Assembly: GCA_033182465.1 (NCBI GenBank)
Contig: CP137319.1
Coordinates: 2,170,001-2,234,000 of the forward strand
DNA length: 64,000 nucleotides
Reading direction: 5' to 3'
Origin: Sanghuangporus weigelae
Lineage: Eukaryota; Basidiomycota; Agaricomycetes; Hymenochaetales; Hymenochaetaceae
Shown: positions 1 to 12,724 of the stretch, piece by piece
How the letters are laid out: the number at the start of each line of letters is the position of its first letter
How positions within the stretch are numbered: position 1 is the first letter of the stretch
The notes under the pieces: model-generated
The model's input: only the letters and a program-made list of their open reading frames with translations
What the model was told of the DNA's origin: nothing
Databases searched by the model: none
Translations under genes and position numbers: made by a program

Positions 1-98
1 TTTTACCCCATTTGAGTAGCATAAATTATATTATTTTTTGCGCCGACGCGATCAATCCGTGACCGTCGCAGATCTCCCTTTTCCCTCCACCACTGCCC

Positions 99-3000
99 AT
101 GCAGCGTCCAGAGTCTTCGCTCAGCGACGCCAGCAGCAGCGCAGGCACCAGTGCCAGTGCGGGCGCCAGTGCAGCGACGAGGCAGAGGCAGCGTCCTGTT
201 CCTGGCGGTCCACGAAAGCCATCGGCTAAAGCGTTGCCGAGCATTCCTTCCCGGACGCAAATACAAGCTCAAGCTCAAGCACAACCTCAGCAGCAGCAAC
301 AGCCTGAGCAACCTGGGCAAGAACGACGACAAGAACACCGACAGTCGAAGAACGACCAGCCGCCGTCCTACTTACAGTCCCAACATGATTCGCAGACACG
401 GAGCCAACGACGGTCTTACACGCCCCCGCCAACAAGTGCCGTCACTTCGGACTCATCATGCTCACACCCACCGATGAGTCTCTTCACACGCGCAGATACC
501 CCTTCGTCCATGTCGGCTCTCTCACCCGTACGCACATCGTCACCCGCACCAGTCCTCGAGCCGCTCGAGGAGCGGTCCCCGCCTCGGCAAGCGTCGCTTC
601 CCCGTATTCCATCATCATCATACGCACCGCTCAGTGGCCCTGGATCTGCCCCTCAGCCGATACTCAGAACATCAAGTCCGAGCGTCCCGTCGGTATCGAA
701 ACCGCCGACGCCCGCACCAGAGTCTCCTGTCTCCAGCTCTGCGTACTCGAGGCCGCGCATGGTGACTACCCTATCTACACCGGCACCTCTTCAGCCGCCA
801 CCCTCGATCGACTTCAGCTCAGCACCCGTGCTATTCAAGGCGCTCACCCTCGATGCGGCGCAATGGACCTTCTCCTCGGCTGAGCTCCAGGCGATCGTCT
901 CACGCGCAATTCGGGCCAGTGCAGAGCCTTCTTCGATTCGTCTCCTTCCACTTCAAGTGATCGATGATGACCTCGTACAAGAAGCTGAGCGGCTCGAATC
1001 GGAACGCGCTCAAGCTACCGCTCAGTATCGATTTACGATGCATAGACGGAACATGCTCCTTCAATCGCTCAACGCCTCTTCGGGTCCCTCCGTTTCACCT
1101 TCAACTACCTCCTCTACTATCAACTTGTCCCAGAATCCACCTTTGAGTCCAGCGGCGGACCTAGCGCAACGTCTCGCTGAGGTGAGCGCCACGCTGGACC
1201 GCCTCGCAGCGACACTTGTTCGCGTCTCGGACCAGCTCGCGCAAATCCGTTCTCTGCGCGACGTCCATTCCGCAAGTGCGCTAGCCGTCGCGCTTCGCAA
1301 GCTCAACGCGAGTTACGCACGCCGAACGCGCGAGCTTGAAACCGTAAAGGAGAAACTCGTGGCTACAGAGGAGGAGCGCGATGAGGCATGGCGTGTAGCG
1401 GAAGAGATGGCAATGGAATATGACGAGGAGCTCGACGATACGGCTGAAGTGGATGTGGTGAATGGAGAACGTGCAGTTGCTGTGCCTGCGACGCTCGCCC
1501 GCGCAAGCCGGGTTGGGATGAGAATAAGAGTTCCGGGCGTAGGTCCGCGAATACAACATCGACAACCGGATGTCGAAAACCGCGAGGATGGTACCGTCCC
1601 CGAGGATGAGGAAGAAAGAGGGAGGAGAACGGAAGCAAAAAATGCTTCGGGCGACTCGCCTGCTAGTGCTCCCGGGGAGACTACTGGCGAAACGAGCGCG
1701 ACGACTCCAATCACACGACGAAAACGCGCAAATAGCGCGACCTCGCGCGTCACGGCGGCTCGCACGCGATCCGTACGCGCGTCCAAGGCGAGCCTACGCT
1801 TCCCTCGAAGACAACATGAATCCCGACCGCCTTCTACCTATTCAACGCATTCTACGCAATCCGGACCTTCACGTGCGCGCTCGCGGTCCCGGGCGAACTC
1901 TATCAGCTCTGTGCGCGATGGATCGCCGACCTCGGCGCATCCGCATGGTGCGGGAGCGAACGCGCCGATACCCGACGTACCAAAAATGCCGAGTGCGACG
2001 GAGCTTGCGCGTTTAGCAAGCGTCAAGAGCACTTCGTCAACTTCCACGCCGATAACCTCGACGACAGCCACCGCGACGTTACTGCCCATCCCGCCACCTC
2101 CTCCACCGCCGATAGAAACGAATCTAACTAAGATAGGTTCGTTCTTGGATATGACGACGCGTCCGAACTCAGCGACGGACGAGAAGGGGAAGATTCCGGA
2201 GAAAGCTAGTCCCGCGTCGGGTGTGGTGGTGGTGGTGGCGGGAACGGCACAAGGGGAAGTGGTAGATAACAATGGAGACAAGAACGCAGAGACGGAGACA
2301 GCATCGATTGGGAGCAGTGCGCAGGAGGGAGAGGCCTTAAAACACACTGGGAATGCACAGGCGAGTGGGGGCGCGGTGGGCTCTACAACACTTGATCCTG
2401 ATGAACGCGTTGATGCAAAGGCCCGAGATGAAGAAGTCGATGGCTCGTCGCCATCTTCTGCTCCGAGAGACGATGAAGCTCAGGTCATCACTGGTGAGTT
2501 TATTTTCTTGATTCAAAAATATCAAGTTTAGTACGCATCATCATCATCATTCTTCTCATATCCGCTTTTACTTTGTCTTTCTATCTCACTTGATTGATTC
2601 CACGTTCTTATTCTTATCATTTACTGATACCTGATCAATTTCTCTCTCATGTACAGTGCCTTCTCGTCAAGTCTCTCACCAAGCACCCTTCTCCGCTTCA
2701 CGGGTCGAAACAAGCACGAACACCTCCGACTTCGCAGAAGTCGCCGAGGCGAAGAAACACCTCCAAGTCCGACCAAGCTTACAAGTCTACCCACCAACAT
2801 GGACACGCCCACCACCCGACTCCCCCGTCGACGTGATGCGCGGGAGCGGACCGCACCGCGCAGACAACGGAGACGATGACGACGTGTTCGAAGATGAGAA
2901 CGAAGAGGAGGCCGAGCTGGCTGATGTGTTTGAGAGTGCGTATGCACGGACGCAGTTGCAGACTGCGACGAGAGGGCGGTTCGCGTATGCGCGGAGTCCG

Positions 3001-3312
3001 TTACGTGTGCACCATACGCAGAGTATGCTGCCGTTCCCTTTTACTAACACCACCGCTATCAACAAAAACAATATCTCAACTGGTGGTGCTAAATCCAATC
3101 TGAGCATTAACGCACTCGGAAGGGAGGCCCACGACGATACGATGGGTGGTACTATGAAACGCTCGCCCGCGTCGGACAACCAGATTACCATGAGCTCTGG
3201 GAGCGGGAGCGGGAGCGGGCCGTTCCGCGGGTACGAAGCAAGCGCGAGCACAAGGAGGCCGACGTCGTTGCCCTCTGCGCAGGGTGAGAAGAAACCTTGG
3301 GATTATTTTTGA
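99..3312 (+). CDS. Hypothetical disordered protein with central coiled coil
   Basis: I do not recognise a named family. Two exons are supported: 99-2493 and 2657-3312, with a GTGAGT donor and CAG acceptor that keep the frame, giving 1016 residues. Residues 1-240 are Ser/Pro/Gln-rich (including a Gln-Ala run near residue 55) and look disordered. Residues about 230-335 form a more ordered, conserved-looking block starting near an APLQPPPSIDF segment. Residues about 350-445 are a strong coiled coil rich in Leu, Arg and Glu. The rest is low-complexity, with a PIPPPPPPPI run near residue 670, a poly-Val stretch, and an acidic DDDDVFEDENEEE patch after the intron. No signal peptide or membrane segment is seen. 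A scaffold or cytoskeletal adaptor role is only a guess from composition. The ATG at 99 is the first in frame; there is little sequence upstream in which to test it. Confidence 0.75.
2494..2656 (+). other. Intron of the 99-3312 gene
   Basis: A 163-nt intron with a GTGAGT donor and a TACAG acceptor. It is clearly longer than the 48-62 nt typical of this window. Reading on past the donor ends the frame at 2531, while splicing joins two long open frames in phase. Confidence 0.75.
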
Positions 3313-3355
3313 AAAGCCAAGGTCCTCTCCCAGCCTGGTCCAATTCTGATTATTT

Positions 3356-3413
3356 CCTTTCCTTTTTCCTTTTTCCTTTTTCCTTTTTCCTTTTTCCTTT
3401 TTCCTTTCCTTTG
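3356..3413 (+). repeat. Pyrimidine microsatellite (CCTTTTT)n
   Basis: About eight tandem copies of a 7-nt unit made only of C and T lie 40 bases downstream of the stop of the first gene. The position is that of a 3' untranslated region or downstream flank. Strand-asymmetric tracts of this kind are slippage-prone. Confidence 0.85.
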
Positions 3414-3727
3414 TATGCTTGTTTTTTTTCGGGTCGAGTTTGTTTGCTCCCGGCGATGCAAAGTTGTGCTGCTGGCCTCTTCAGCTGTTTTTTTTTTTTT
3501 TTCTTTCTTGTCAGGATTCGCTCGTTATCATCTTACACCTCTGTTGAACAACAATGCCCGTCCACATTCATTTATAGCTCGCAGTTCTAGCCTCGCTCCT
3601 TCCCCCCTTTACGACGACGACTGCCACCGATCTGGATCACCTCACCAAAACTCTGCTTGCCACTTCACCGTAATATACTTCTGCTTTCCCCTTGCTCTTG
3701 CTCTCACTCGTACTCATTCACAACGTA

Positions 3728-3764
3728 CATATCATATCATATCATATCATATCATATCATACCA
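3728..3764 (+). repeat. (ATATC)n microsatellite
   Basis: Seven near-perfect tandem copies of a 5-nt unit, flanked by AT-rich sequence. It is intergenic and no gene overlaps it. Confidence 0.85.
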
Positions 3765-5626
3765 TAAACATATCTATATTTATAGTCTATACCACACTTA
3801 TATGCTTTCATATAATTAATTATTTCCGTAGAAGTAGATTTAATTCTTTTCCTTTTTGTTGTCTTTTCTTGTTGTTGCAATTCTTTCTTCTTTTTTTCTT
3901 TCTTCTTCCTTTGTTTTGTTTGTGTTTTGCTCTGCGGAAATTGCAGCTGGCTGATCCGGACCCACCATGTCATAAAAATTACTGTGATCATTCCGTTCCG
4001 CAACGATTTGCTTCCGGACCTCTGTCTGTTCTATAGTAACCATATCAAAACCCATTCTACCGGCTGTCGATCACCTTTTCATTCGTGCTGAGATAAGTTC
4101 GTCGTAAGAAGGAAGACAGCGGTAAAGGTGCTACTCCAGATATTGTTGTACCGTCCTAGCTGGGACACGGAGATCAGGAATACAGATCAGAAGCAAGAGA
4201 AATGACCTTATGTTTGTCTAGATGCTAGCAAACTTTTTATCAACACCATCCCTCGAACCTTCGTGTTCTTGTAGCCCTATTGTGCGAAAGGAGCTTAGTG
4301 CTTCATAGCCATTTTCATAGCCATTGAACATGAGCGGTGAACCTGACTTCTACAGACTGTTTCTGGAGTCTAGATTCCTACTTGACGTTGGATCGGCCCC
4401 GAATTTGGGTCCCCTCTTCCACCGGAGACCTTCTTGAGTTCAATCCCTCGACGTATGCTCGGCTGAATTGGTAATACGTAGAAGTGAAGTCAGTGAGGCC
4501 AATAGGGACAGGATACTATGCAAATTATACGCACCAAGCCTGCAGTTTGCATGTCCGAGAAGTTGATGCTTTCACCGGTTATCGGCGAGCCGACTCCTCG
4601 TGAGAGGGCGGCTCAATGTTGAAGGAACGAGATGGGAACCTACAACAATATCAAGCGACACAAAGTATCCGCTCATGAGATTGGAAAGCGGAGCCGGTGG
4701 CCTTCAGAAGAAAAGGTTTGTGTAGCGAAGAGTCTTGGCGCATTGATATTTTCCCAGAGATAGAGGATCTCGTTAGTTCGGGTTCGATACAGTTTCGTGC
4801 GCAAGATGAGAGCCTTCCTAACATACTTGAGCATTCCGATTATAGTAGACGCAGAGAAAGCCACAATAATAGGTAGAATTTACTTCCGCATCCCGCTCAC
4901 GTGCCAGTAATCTCACGCCTTTTTTTTCGATTTTGGACAAACACGAAGATATACCGTTCGGTAGTGTAGTATTGGTGTCTGCGAGCGTCCTGCTTCAAAT
5001 ATCGCCTTGCTTAATGGCGTTTTTGCGTAAACACCTTAACTCCACGGCTCTTCAGTCTTTCAGACTGGGCCATGCGCAGAAATTTCAACGACATCTATGA
5101 TCTATCGATTCCGAGAAAGGCGATTGAGGTCCCTGCTACCACCATGTCGTCAAGGCTTTACTTCCTGACATCTCTCAATCTGTGCAAGCTCTTGGCGATG
5201 TAAGAGCTTCCTCTCAAGTTTCTGGATTCTCTATTTTTTAAGATATACAATATATGGCTCGTTTGTGCTTCTTAGATGACGAAGACCTCTATGAATATCA
5301 ACGGAACTCCTATGAACCCGCGAATGGAATGGAATAGTCAATACATATACTGTGCCTAGGTATTGACATATTGCTTCCTCGTTCGTTCGGCTCGGGATTT
5401 GTGCTAATTTCTGAGATGGCCACTCTATGAGGAATTGACCAATCTGATGTGGGAGCACAATTGTCTCAGCAGGCCTTGTTCCGCTCATGGAAAGGTTAGA
5501 TACTTGACCGGTTGACCGGTGGGACACGGTTCCGGAGCTGGTGGTACAAAGCTCCATCGTGCAATGATGACAGTAACCAGTTACACATATTTTTCTTGGC
5601 TGGATTTCGTATAGTATCGAATCGCC

Positions 5627-5633
5627 TATAAAT
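5627..5633 (+). promoter_or_regulatory. TATA box of laccase 1
   Basis: TATAAAT 80 bases before the laccase 1 ATG at 5713, followed by pyrimidine-rich sequence suitable for a transcription start. Laccase 2 and the intradiol dioxygenase have TATA elements at nearly the same distance. Confidence 0.6.
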
Positions 5634-5712
5634 TCTCATCGAGAGGTCCAGCCCTCTCCGTCAGTCTCATTCTCGAGTCTGTGTCTCCCTGCTGCTGCGC
5701 TTGGCCCAAGTC

Positions 5713-8335
5713 ATGCTCATGAAAGAGTCGCTGCTTATTCCTGCCTTCTTCTCTCTGTATTTCGCACGAAAGGTTCTCTCTGCTGACGTCAATGTCGAAC
5801 TAACTGTTCACAATGCGCAACTAGCTCCAAACGGTGTTGAACGCTCGTGGGGCACATCATCTTGCTTTCCCGTGGAAAATGGCGCTGATCAACTGTAATC
5901 TAGCACCGTTATTGTGAATGGACAGCATCCTGCGCCTTTGATAACTGGCAATAAAGGGGATCGTTTCTTGGTATATACTCGTTGTTTACTTCATGATCCT
6001 CTAGATTGGCTTACAGTAACTTGTTTCCCTGTAGCTCAATGTCGTGGATAATCTCACAGATCCTACAATGGATAGGTCGACGTCGATCGTACGATGCTGT
6101 TTTATAGTATGACTTCGTGTCGGCATGATGCGCTGAACTGTAACTTTTATTAGCATTGGCACGGCTTCTTCCAAGCACATACGACAGAAATGGACGGCCC
6201 TGCCTTCGTGAACCAGTTCGTTTGCATGAAAAGTATCAAACATTAGCCTTTATGATACTAATCGTGTCTTCAGGTGTCCTATTGTTCCAGAGCACAGTTT
6301 CTTGTATGTCAGCCTTCCTGTACACATCCATTTCCGATTCTGCTTACAGACCTTCATAGATACAATTTCACCGTCCCAGATCAAGCCGGTACCTTCTGGT
6401 ACCATTCTCACCTTTCGGTCCAGGTAAGTGCCCTTGGTACAAAGTACTCGATAGTATCTCATGTACTTTTAGTACTGTGACGGATTGCGGTAAGGCCTTT
6501 CTGAAGTATGTGAGCTCTTCTCACAAAGATTTTAGTGGACCGTTCGTCGTCTATGATCCTCAAGATCCACTTGCCGACCTATACGATATTGATGATGGTT
6601 CGTTGCCCTTACAAGAAGTCAATCTGTACTCAAGTGTCTGACTGCTTTAATAGAGTCTACCGTCATTGTATTGACAGACTGGTATAACCAGGTCCGTACC
6701 TTCAAGAGACTGATTTCATTAAACGCGTACTGAACCACCTCCAGGTTGCGCCTGCTCTATTCCCCAACCATGGCAATCAAACTCCGTACGTTTCCTCCTT
6801 ATATTCACAACGCGATCTTAACGGGCTGCAAAAGAATACCGAATACTACCTTGATAAACGGGAAGGGTCGCGCAAGTACTGGTGGAGATCTCGCCGTTGT
6901 TCGTGCTCAACCAGGGAAGCGCCATCGTTTCAGACTTGTTGCTGCGAGCTGTTTCCCTGCGTGAGCATTCTTTTGTCTGACAGCCTTCCTTCCTCTGATT
7001 GGTGATAGGTACACATTCTCTATCGATGGTCATAATATGACTATCATTGAGGCCGACGGTGTTGAGCATGAACCACTTACCGTTGATTCTCTGACTATAC
7101 ACGCAGGTAATGACACGGCCATTCATCGAGCGTGGTGTATTTCTAATACCTTGCACTTCGCAGCACAACGTTATTCCTTTATTGTATGTCATAAGAAGTT
7201 ATATCTCCCTGAACTGCCTTACCTTGTCCGGACCAGGTAACGATGGACCAGCCTGTCGATAACTACTGTAAGAATATCCAAAGCAACGTCTCTGATATTT
7301 GAACTCATTATCATCATTGAATAGGGATTCGGGCGATTCCCAACTTTCCTGAGAAATCGAATACTAATGACGGCATAAACTCAGCAATTCTCCGCTATGA
7401 TGGTGCACCAGACCAAGAGCCAACGACGACTCCTAAAGCGAACCCCGTCCAGATGAATGAAGCAGACCTTCATGTAAGTCGCAGATGGTCATCATTGCAC
7501 TTAGGTTTTGACGTTAACTTCGTTTGTTGTGTACGAAGCCTCTCATCAATCCCGGAGCGGTAAGTAAACGATTGTATCTTCAGGAAGAGCAACGGATATT
7601 CTGACCAATCCTCAGCCTGGAATTCCGGAACCTGGAGCGGCCGATGTTAACCTGAGAATGCAGATTGGACGAAACTCGGATGAATTTGTAGTGAACGGTG
7701 TGACGTTTAGGCCTCCAACGTGGGCATCTTCTTCTATTTTAAGAGCTGAGAAACATTGACGCCGCCTGGATAGCGTCCCAGTCCTCCTTCAGATTTTGTC
7801 CGGCACGACAGACGCGAGAAGTCTTCTTCCCGCAGGATCCGTGTACAGTCTTCCTCCGAACAAAACAATCGAAGTTGTCATTCCCCATCGCAATATCCAG
7901 GTATACTGTGCAATACTTCACGGTCTAGATCTCTGGCTGAAAATATCAACTGTTTTAGCATCCTATCCATCTTCATGGACATGCTTTCGACGTCATTCGT
8001 GTTGCTGGAAGCAAGGAGTACAATTTCAAGAACCCCGTTCGACGTGATGTGGTGGCTATCGGAGAGGGCGGAGACGAAGTTACATTCCGCTTCTTCACGG
8101 ATAACCCTGGTCCATGGTTCTTACATTGCCACATTGACTGGCATCTGGAAGGAGGTCTGGCTATCGTTTTGGCAGAAGACGCACCAGATATTCCTATTGT
8201 TGATCCACCCAATCGTAAGTCCCATGCAATATTTAAATACCCAAGCTTATGCTCTTTTTCGATCCAGAGGATTGGTTGAACCTCTGCCCGCTTTTCAATG
8301 AGCTTAATCCGGATGCTCACCTTGGTGTCAACTAG
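5713..8335 (+). CDS. lcc: Laccase (multicopper oxidase), copy 1
   Basis: Secreted blue copper oxidase that oxidises phenols while reducing O2 to water. I could join about 20 exons through 19 short introns with no frame break, giving roughly 520 residues. A signal peptide begins at ATG 5713 (a second ATG at 5719 is possible). All four copper signatures are present: [31 protein letters not shown] and [13 protein letters not shown]. The residue ten after the type-1 copper Cys is Leu, a medium-potential class by the usual sequence rule. The product ends with a Val-Asn stop at 8335. This copy has extra introns, such as one splitting VQ from YCDG, that the other two laccases lack. Because several exons are tiny, an automatic gene finder could mistake the locus for a pseudogene. 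The substrate is unknown. Confidence 0.93.
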
Positions 8336-8651
8336 CCCTTCGTGAGGAAACATACTGTAGGATAAATTCGTTTGTCTCTGTATTTGTATGTCCGCCGTCT
8401 TTTCAGACTGTAGTAGCTTAAATATGTTGAATCGGACATTTACTCTCGTCAAACTCTGTCACCAACTGTAAACCACCATCATAGGTGCCGGGATTAGTAG
8501 GATCAACATAAATTTTGATCGCCGATCCGCCGATCAGTCACTCGGCTATGGATGACGCGCACCATTACCAGTTGCGTACGCGTATTCGCCGTAGAAGCTA
8601 TATAATAACTCACTCCTTCAAGTTCATCCCCAAGCAATCCTTCCGCCAATC
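8336..8651. other. Spacer between laccase 1 and the FMP52-like gene
   Basis: 316 bases holding the 3' flank of laccase 1 and the promoter of the next gene. Nothing else is seen. Confidence 0.6.
8599..8605 (+). promoter_or_regulatory. TATA-like element of the FMP52-like gene
   Basis: TATATAA about 50 bases upstream of the ATG at 8652. It is the only AT-rich element in the short spacer. Confidence 0.4.
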
Positions 8652-9741
8652 ATGTCTGGACAGACCGCCCTTCTCATCGGTGCTACTGGCGCAGTCGGCA
8701 AGCATGTCCTCCGAGAGCTGATTGAATCGAACAAGTACGCTCGAGTCGGCGAATATGGTCGACGTGTGACATCTTTGGATCAACTTCCGTCCAACGCTAA
8801 AGACAAGCTCGAGCAGAAGGTCATTGACTTTGAGAATATCGATGATGCTGGGCTTCGTAACGGGAAGTGGGATGTAGTGATCATCACGTATGCTCAGAGC
8901 CTGATCATTGTAGAATGCGGTCACTCATATTTCTGTCAAGGCTGGGAACAACTCGGGCTGCTGCTGGAAGCGCTAAAGCATTCGAAAGGATTGACAGGGA
9001 GTAGGCATTGCAAATGGTTATTTCCGGTGCGACCATGCTCATTCGTTGAACCAAGATACGTTGTGAATTCTGCGCGCGCGGCTAAAACGGATGAGGCCGC
9101 TCATAATCAGCGTCTCATTTATCTCTCAGTAAGTAGTATGAACAATGAGGGAATGAATAGCGTGTTTACGATGGCTCTGTAGTCTGGTGGTGCAAATGCT
9201 AATTCTCCCTTCCTGTATCCCAAGTAAGCCTTTTGCTGTCTTCCGCGAGCTCGGAAGTGGCGACCTTATTGACTTGGAACTACAGGAGTAAGGGTCTGAC
9301 AGAGCACGCGCTTGCCGACTTGAAGTATTCCGATACGATAATTTTCCGGCCTGGTTATCTTGTAAATGCAGAGAGACCAACCAAGCGAATCTCTGAATCG
9401 CTTGCTGCGTGAGTATTCAAAAAACCTACTTCTCTAGATTTTATCTTCTGATTGAACTGATCTTAGCCCGCTGTTCGGCTTTGCTTCGATGTTTCTCTCT
9501 ATACAAATCGATGTACGTAGAGTCTTTTCTGATCTCATTTCGCGCATATCCTCATTACTTCGATTTGCCCCACTTGGCATAGGTCTCTGTGCTCGGAAAA
9601 GCCATCATTAAAGCAGGCTTTTTGGGCTCTGATAAGTTACCTGCCCAAGCCGAAGCAACACAGGCGCAGACACCCGGAGGGAGCCGCTTCACGCTCATAG
9701 GCAATAAGGGCGCAGAGAATCTCGGGAAGACGGAAGTATAA
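8652..9741 (+). CDS. FMP52: FMP52/HTATIP2-like NAD(P)-binding protein
   Basis: Atypical short-chain dehydrogenase of the FMP52/TIP30 type; in yeast the protein is found at mitochondrial or ER membranes and its reaction is unknown. Seven exons (8652-8887, 8941-9000, 9056-9128, 9183-9223, 9286-9408, 9467-9512, 9583-9741) sum to 738 nt in frame, 245 residues, the usual family length. The N terminus has the Rossmann motif LLIGATGAVG. Later come YLSSGGANANS, the YxxxK pair in FLYPKSKG, and RPGYLVN, all typical of the family. All introns are 53-70 nt with GT-AG ends. The C terminus contains FTLIGNKGAENLG. The gene follows laccase 1 on the same strand, but no functional link is evident. Confidence 0.85.
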
Positions 9742-10010
9742 GATTGTACAGTCGACCTATAATGCTCCATCCCCTATGCTAACTTTTGGTTCTGTTGGTA
9801 TTCCTGAGACTCGTGTATATTAACATATTCCGTATGATCATAACCATTCCGCAGATCACGACATATTACATATTTTACGTATAAAATCCATCTGGAGACG
9901 GGCCGGAAAGGTGAAGAGAAAGAGAGCGCCGCCCGACCCAGTTTCGAAATACGGTTATGAAGTTCCAGCAGAGTTCGGCCGATATTTTGCTGGAGCACGA
10001 GCCGCAAGGT
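9742..10010. other. Convergent spacer
   Basis: Space between the plus-strand FMP52-like gene and the minus-strand membrane gene. It probably holds both 3' ends. No distinct element is seen. Confidence 0.5.
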
Positions 10011-12066
10011 CTACTTGTGAATTGTTACGGTGCAGCATGCCAATGCGTGTCGAGCGCAGAGTTGGTATAGCTTGGATCTCATCCCATTCCTTTGCGAGTG
10101 GGTCCAAATCAATAAGCTCGGTAGGAATACTAGGGCAAGAGTCACAATCTCCAAGCCGACGATGAGCTCGTTCGCGCTCGCGCCCTTGCGCCAGACGACG
10201 CGACTAAACTCGATGTTGCTGAGCAGGAACGTAGGGTCACTACCTATGTCCGCCGCTAGCGAATGGATACTTAGAATGAGATGAGATGCGCAAATCGAAT
10301 GGATTGCAAGCAAATAACTGATATGTAAAATTCGGTTAGTTAACACTGCATAGACACCAACTAATGACACAACTTACTTAGAGAGTAAAGCCGGCAATGC
10401 GATCTACATTGATAATGAACAGTCACCAAAAAATTCGCTGCTTGAGCGATGGGAACAGACCTTCGGGTAATCTTCCATTAAACTACTAGACATAGTGAAC
10501 GCGATGGAGGCTGAACAACAGAACGCCACTTCAGCGGCATCATTCAGGCATTAGAGTGGCAGTTCTCACCCAACACAACAACGCAGTAGAACATCCCGCC
10601 GCTGTTGGTCCCATGACATATATAGCGCGTCAATCACTATCCGAGTGGCAGTAACGACATCACTCACTCACGAAGAAGTCGAATAACAACGATCTTGTTC
10701 CTGTCCGAGGCAATCCGTGTCCGGACACGAAAGACAGTGGCAAGGAACAAAACGGCTATATGCATGAACGAAGCATCAGTCGTACGAAGGCAGCTTGAAA
10801 GTTACGGACGAAGTAAGAAGACGAACTTTGAACAATCTAGGAAAAATTCGCAGATCGTATTCAATAGCAATTCGTCTATTTTTCAAGAAGAGTGCTCACG
10901 CATGTGGGAGCTAGAATGGCTGCAGCGACGAGAGGGAACACAAGTCAATACAGATGAACAAAACTCCCAAGGAAAGAGAAACGGCAAGTGCGCCACACGT
11001 ACGCCAATATATTCCTTTTTCTACGTTGACGCATCCCGACTCATTCAAGACGGCTAAAAGCAGCGAAGAAGATAGGTCGTATGGTATTCTGTAGTTTCTC
11101 GTGGGACGCCTGTGGTACGCATTGGGAAGCTCCTTGGAATTCAATTGCTGAATGCTCACAGGTAAGCATGCCGTTATCCTACGGTAATCACTGGTGACCT
11201 ACATGAATCGCTATTGCTGCGAAGACCACAGCAACAGTAGTGCCCGCAGCAAAGACACCGCATATTAACCATTGCACAGGTCGATTATGTGTCCAAAGGA
11301 AGTATACCCGCGTCATCAAAATGGCTGTTAAGTACGACAGATGGCGTAAGACGGGACAAGACATGTCTTCGATGATGGAAGAGGTATTTGCGCCGCACCT
11401 CCCACAACATACACTCCGAATACCAGAAACGAAGCCGACGTTCTGGCTACTGCTGTACAACTGAGAGAATCAATTCAATAGGTGTTGTTTATATTAAAAC
11501 CAGTAGAGATGCAAACGTACAACTTCATTCATAAAGCAAAGAGCAACATCAAAACTCAGGCTCGTCTGAGGCGCTACGAAGTGTTATGCTTACATCAATA
11601 GACAATCCAGGTGACATGATGTCTGCAGAACGCATTTCAGCACCAGACAAACAGAGAAGGGACATTACTCACAGACTAAGTGGATTCTAACGTCAACGAG
11701 AATAGCCAATGGTAAGTCCGTTTCTGACAATCTCAGGCAGAAGACCTACATAAAAATAACGGGAGGAATGTAGCGATTCTATAGTCTCTTCGTAAGTAAC
11801 ATGAACTACTCTTTTACGTAAAACCAGAAAGGAGCGTACGATGAAGTAAAGGATCCTGGTGAGCGTCCGTTCTCCTTTCCAAAAGAATTCGAACTGTGCA
11901 ACTGTAAGAACCAAGGCTTGATAGGGTTCCAAATTACTCATATCTCCTGGTCCAGGCATATCAAGTGATCGTAGACAAGGACTGCAAACGAGGCGATTGA
12001 CAGATATTTTATCGAGGCAACCGCTTCCAAGAATACGATTGCTTCATTGAGTTGAGAAGTTGACAT
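10011..12066 (-). CDS. DUF6533-type multi-pass membrane protein, possibly damaged
   Basis: Agaricomycete-specific membrane family of unknown function. The first exon, from ATG 12066, reads into YLSIASFAVLVYDHLICLD, the hallmark start of DUF6533. Further pieces follow in order: FFWKGERTLTRILYFI, then NRYIPPVIF, then ILMTRVYFLW with two hydrophobic helices around 11180-11330, and a C-terminal exon near 10150-10310 with SHLILSIHSLAA. Helix order and spacing match the family. The first expected donor, near 11940, is not GT or GC, and the frame meets a stop there. The exon around 11000-11160 also could not be joined cleanly. The 3' limit given is the stop of the last matching frame. It may be a pseudogene, or use a splice pattern I could not resolve. 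Confidence 0.5.
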
Positions 12067-12696
12067 AAAGCTGATGAGGTGCCACAGGACAATGGCACTG
12101 CGTATACCAGATGTCCGCTAGACAAGAAGGGCGGGAAGTAGATCAGGTATGAAAGGAAAGAAGAGGTGAACTTAAATATTGCTCACGGAAGTAAACAAAA
12201 GTCGCGATTTGAAAGCGTATACGCTGGCAGTACGGCACCTGTCTGGATACACAGATCCAGTGTCACGTTCACAAGTTGAGTTAAAAATATCTCATAGTAT
12301 TCGAGTATCGAGAACACGGATCAAAATGAACAGTTTCTCTCAGTTGTCCGATCCAGATCTCAGAACCTTGATATCGGCGTGCTCGCGGCTTCGAAGAGCT
12401 TTAGCCGAGTCTCCACTCATCACAATCATCTCGGAGTCTATGGTTCAGGATGTATGGAATGAATTCCTAGCGGATTGGGACAGAGCGAGCGTCACAACCA
12501 TAAGTAACAAAAACACATTAGAGTGTGATTTGATTAGAGACCGACTTGCGACAAAAGAGAAATGTCGATGGACTCAATTTATTTGTCAGTCCCAAACATC
12601 TGGAAATTTCCTCATATGTAAGCGCATTCCAGTACTGTTGGTAGTACAGCAGTCATGTAATAGTGGGTGTCAGGATCACAGAAGTTTCTTTTCTTA
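12067..12696. other. Flank between the membrane gene and the MITE
   Basis: Contains a plus-strand open frame (12179-12697) without recognisable motifs, splice signals or compositional bias. I treat it as chance. The frame runs straight into the target site of the MITE. Part of this stretch should be the promoter of the minus-strand membrane gene. Confidence 0.45.
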
Positions 12697-12724
12697 GGGC
12701 CTGATCGGTAAAAAAAATAACGGC
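12697..12724 (+). repeat. Left terminal inverted repeat of the MITE
   Basis: Begins GGGCCTGATCGG, then an A-run and TAACGG. Pairs with 13118-13145 in inverted orientation. Confidence 0.85.

Larger units (their letters stand above)
3313..5712. other. Gene-poor intergenic stretch upstream of laccase 1
   Basis: About 2.4 kb without a supported gene. It holds the two microsatellites, T-rich tracts around 3480-3510 and 3840-3920, and then unremarkable sequence. Short open frames here (for example 4673-4864 on the minus strand) have no recognisable motif or splice continuation. The last 700 bases are presumably the laccase 1 promoter. Confidence 0.6.

Noticed and set aside
1061-1786. Long minus-strand frames within the first gene
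   Set aside because: Antisense shadows of Ser/Pro-rich, GC-rich coding sequence.
4770-4800. tRNA-like B-box (GGTTCGAT)
   Set aside because: No matching A-box, acceptor stem or T-stem in the surrounding 100 bases.
5846-5905. Apparent frame break with stop in exon 1 of laccase 1
   Set aside because: A short GT-AG intron (roughly these bounds) restores the frame into the conserved VNGQ...PLITGNKGD segment; the gene is intact.
12179-12697. 172-codon plus-strand frame before the MITE
   Set aside because: No motif, no start context and unremarkable composition; the frame ends inside the transposon's tip.
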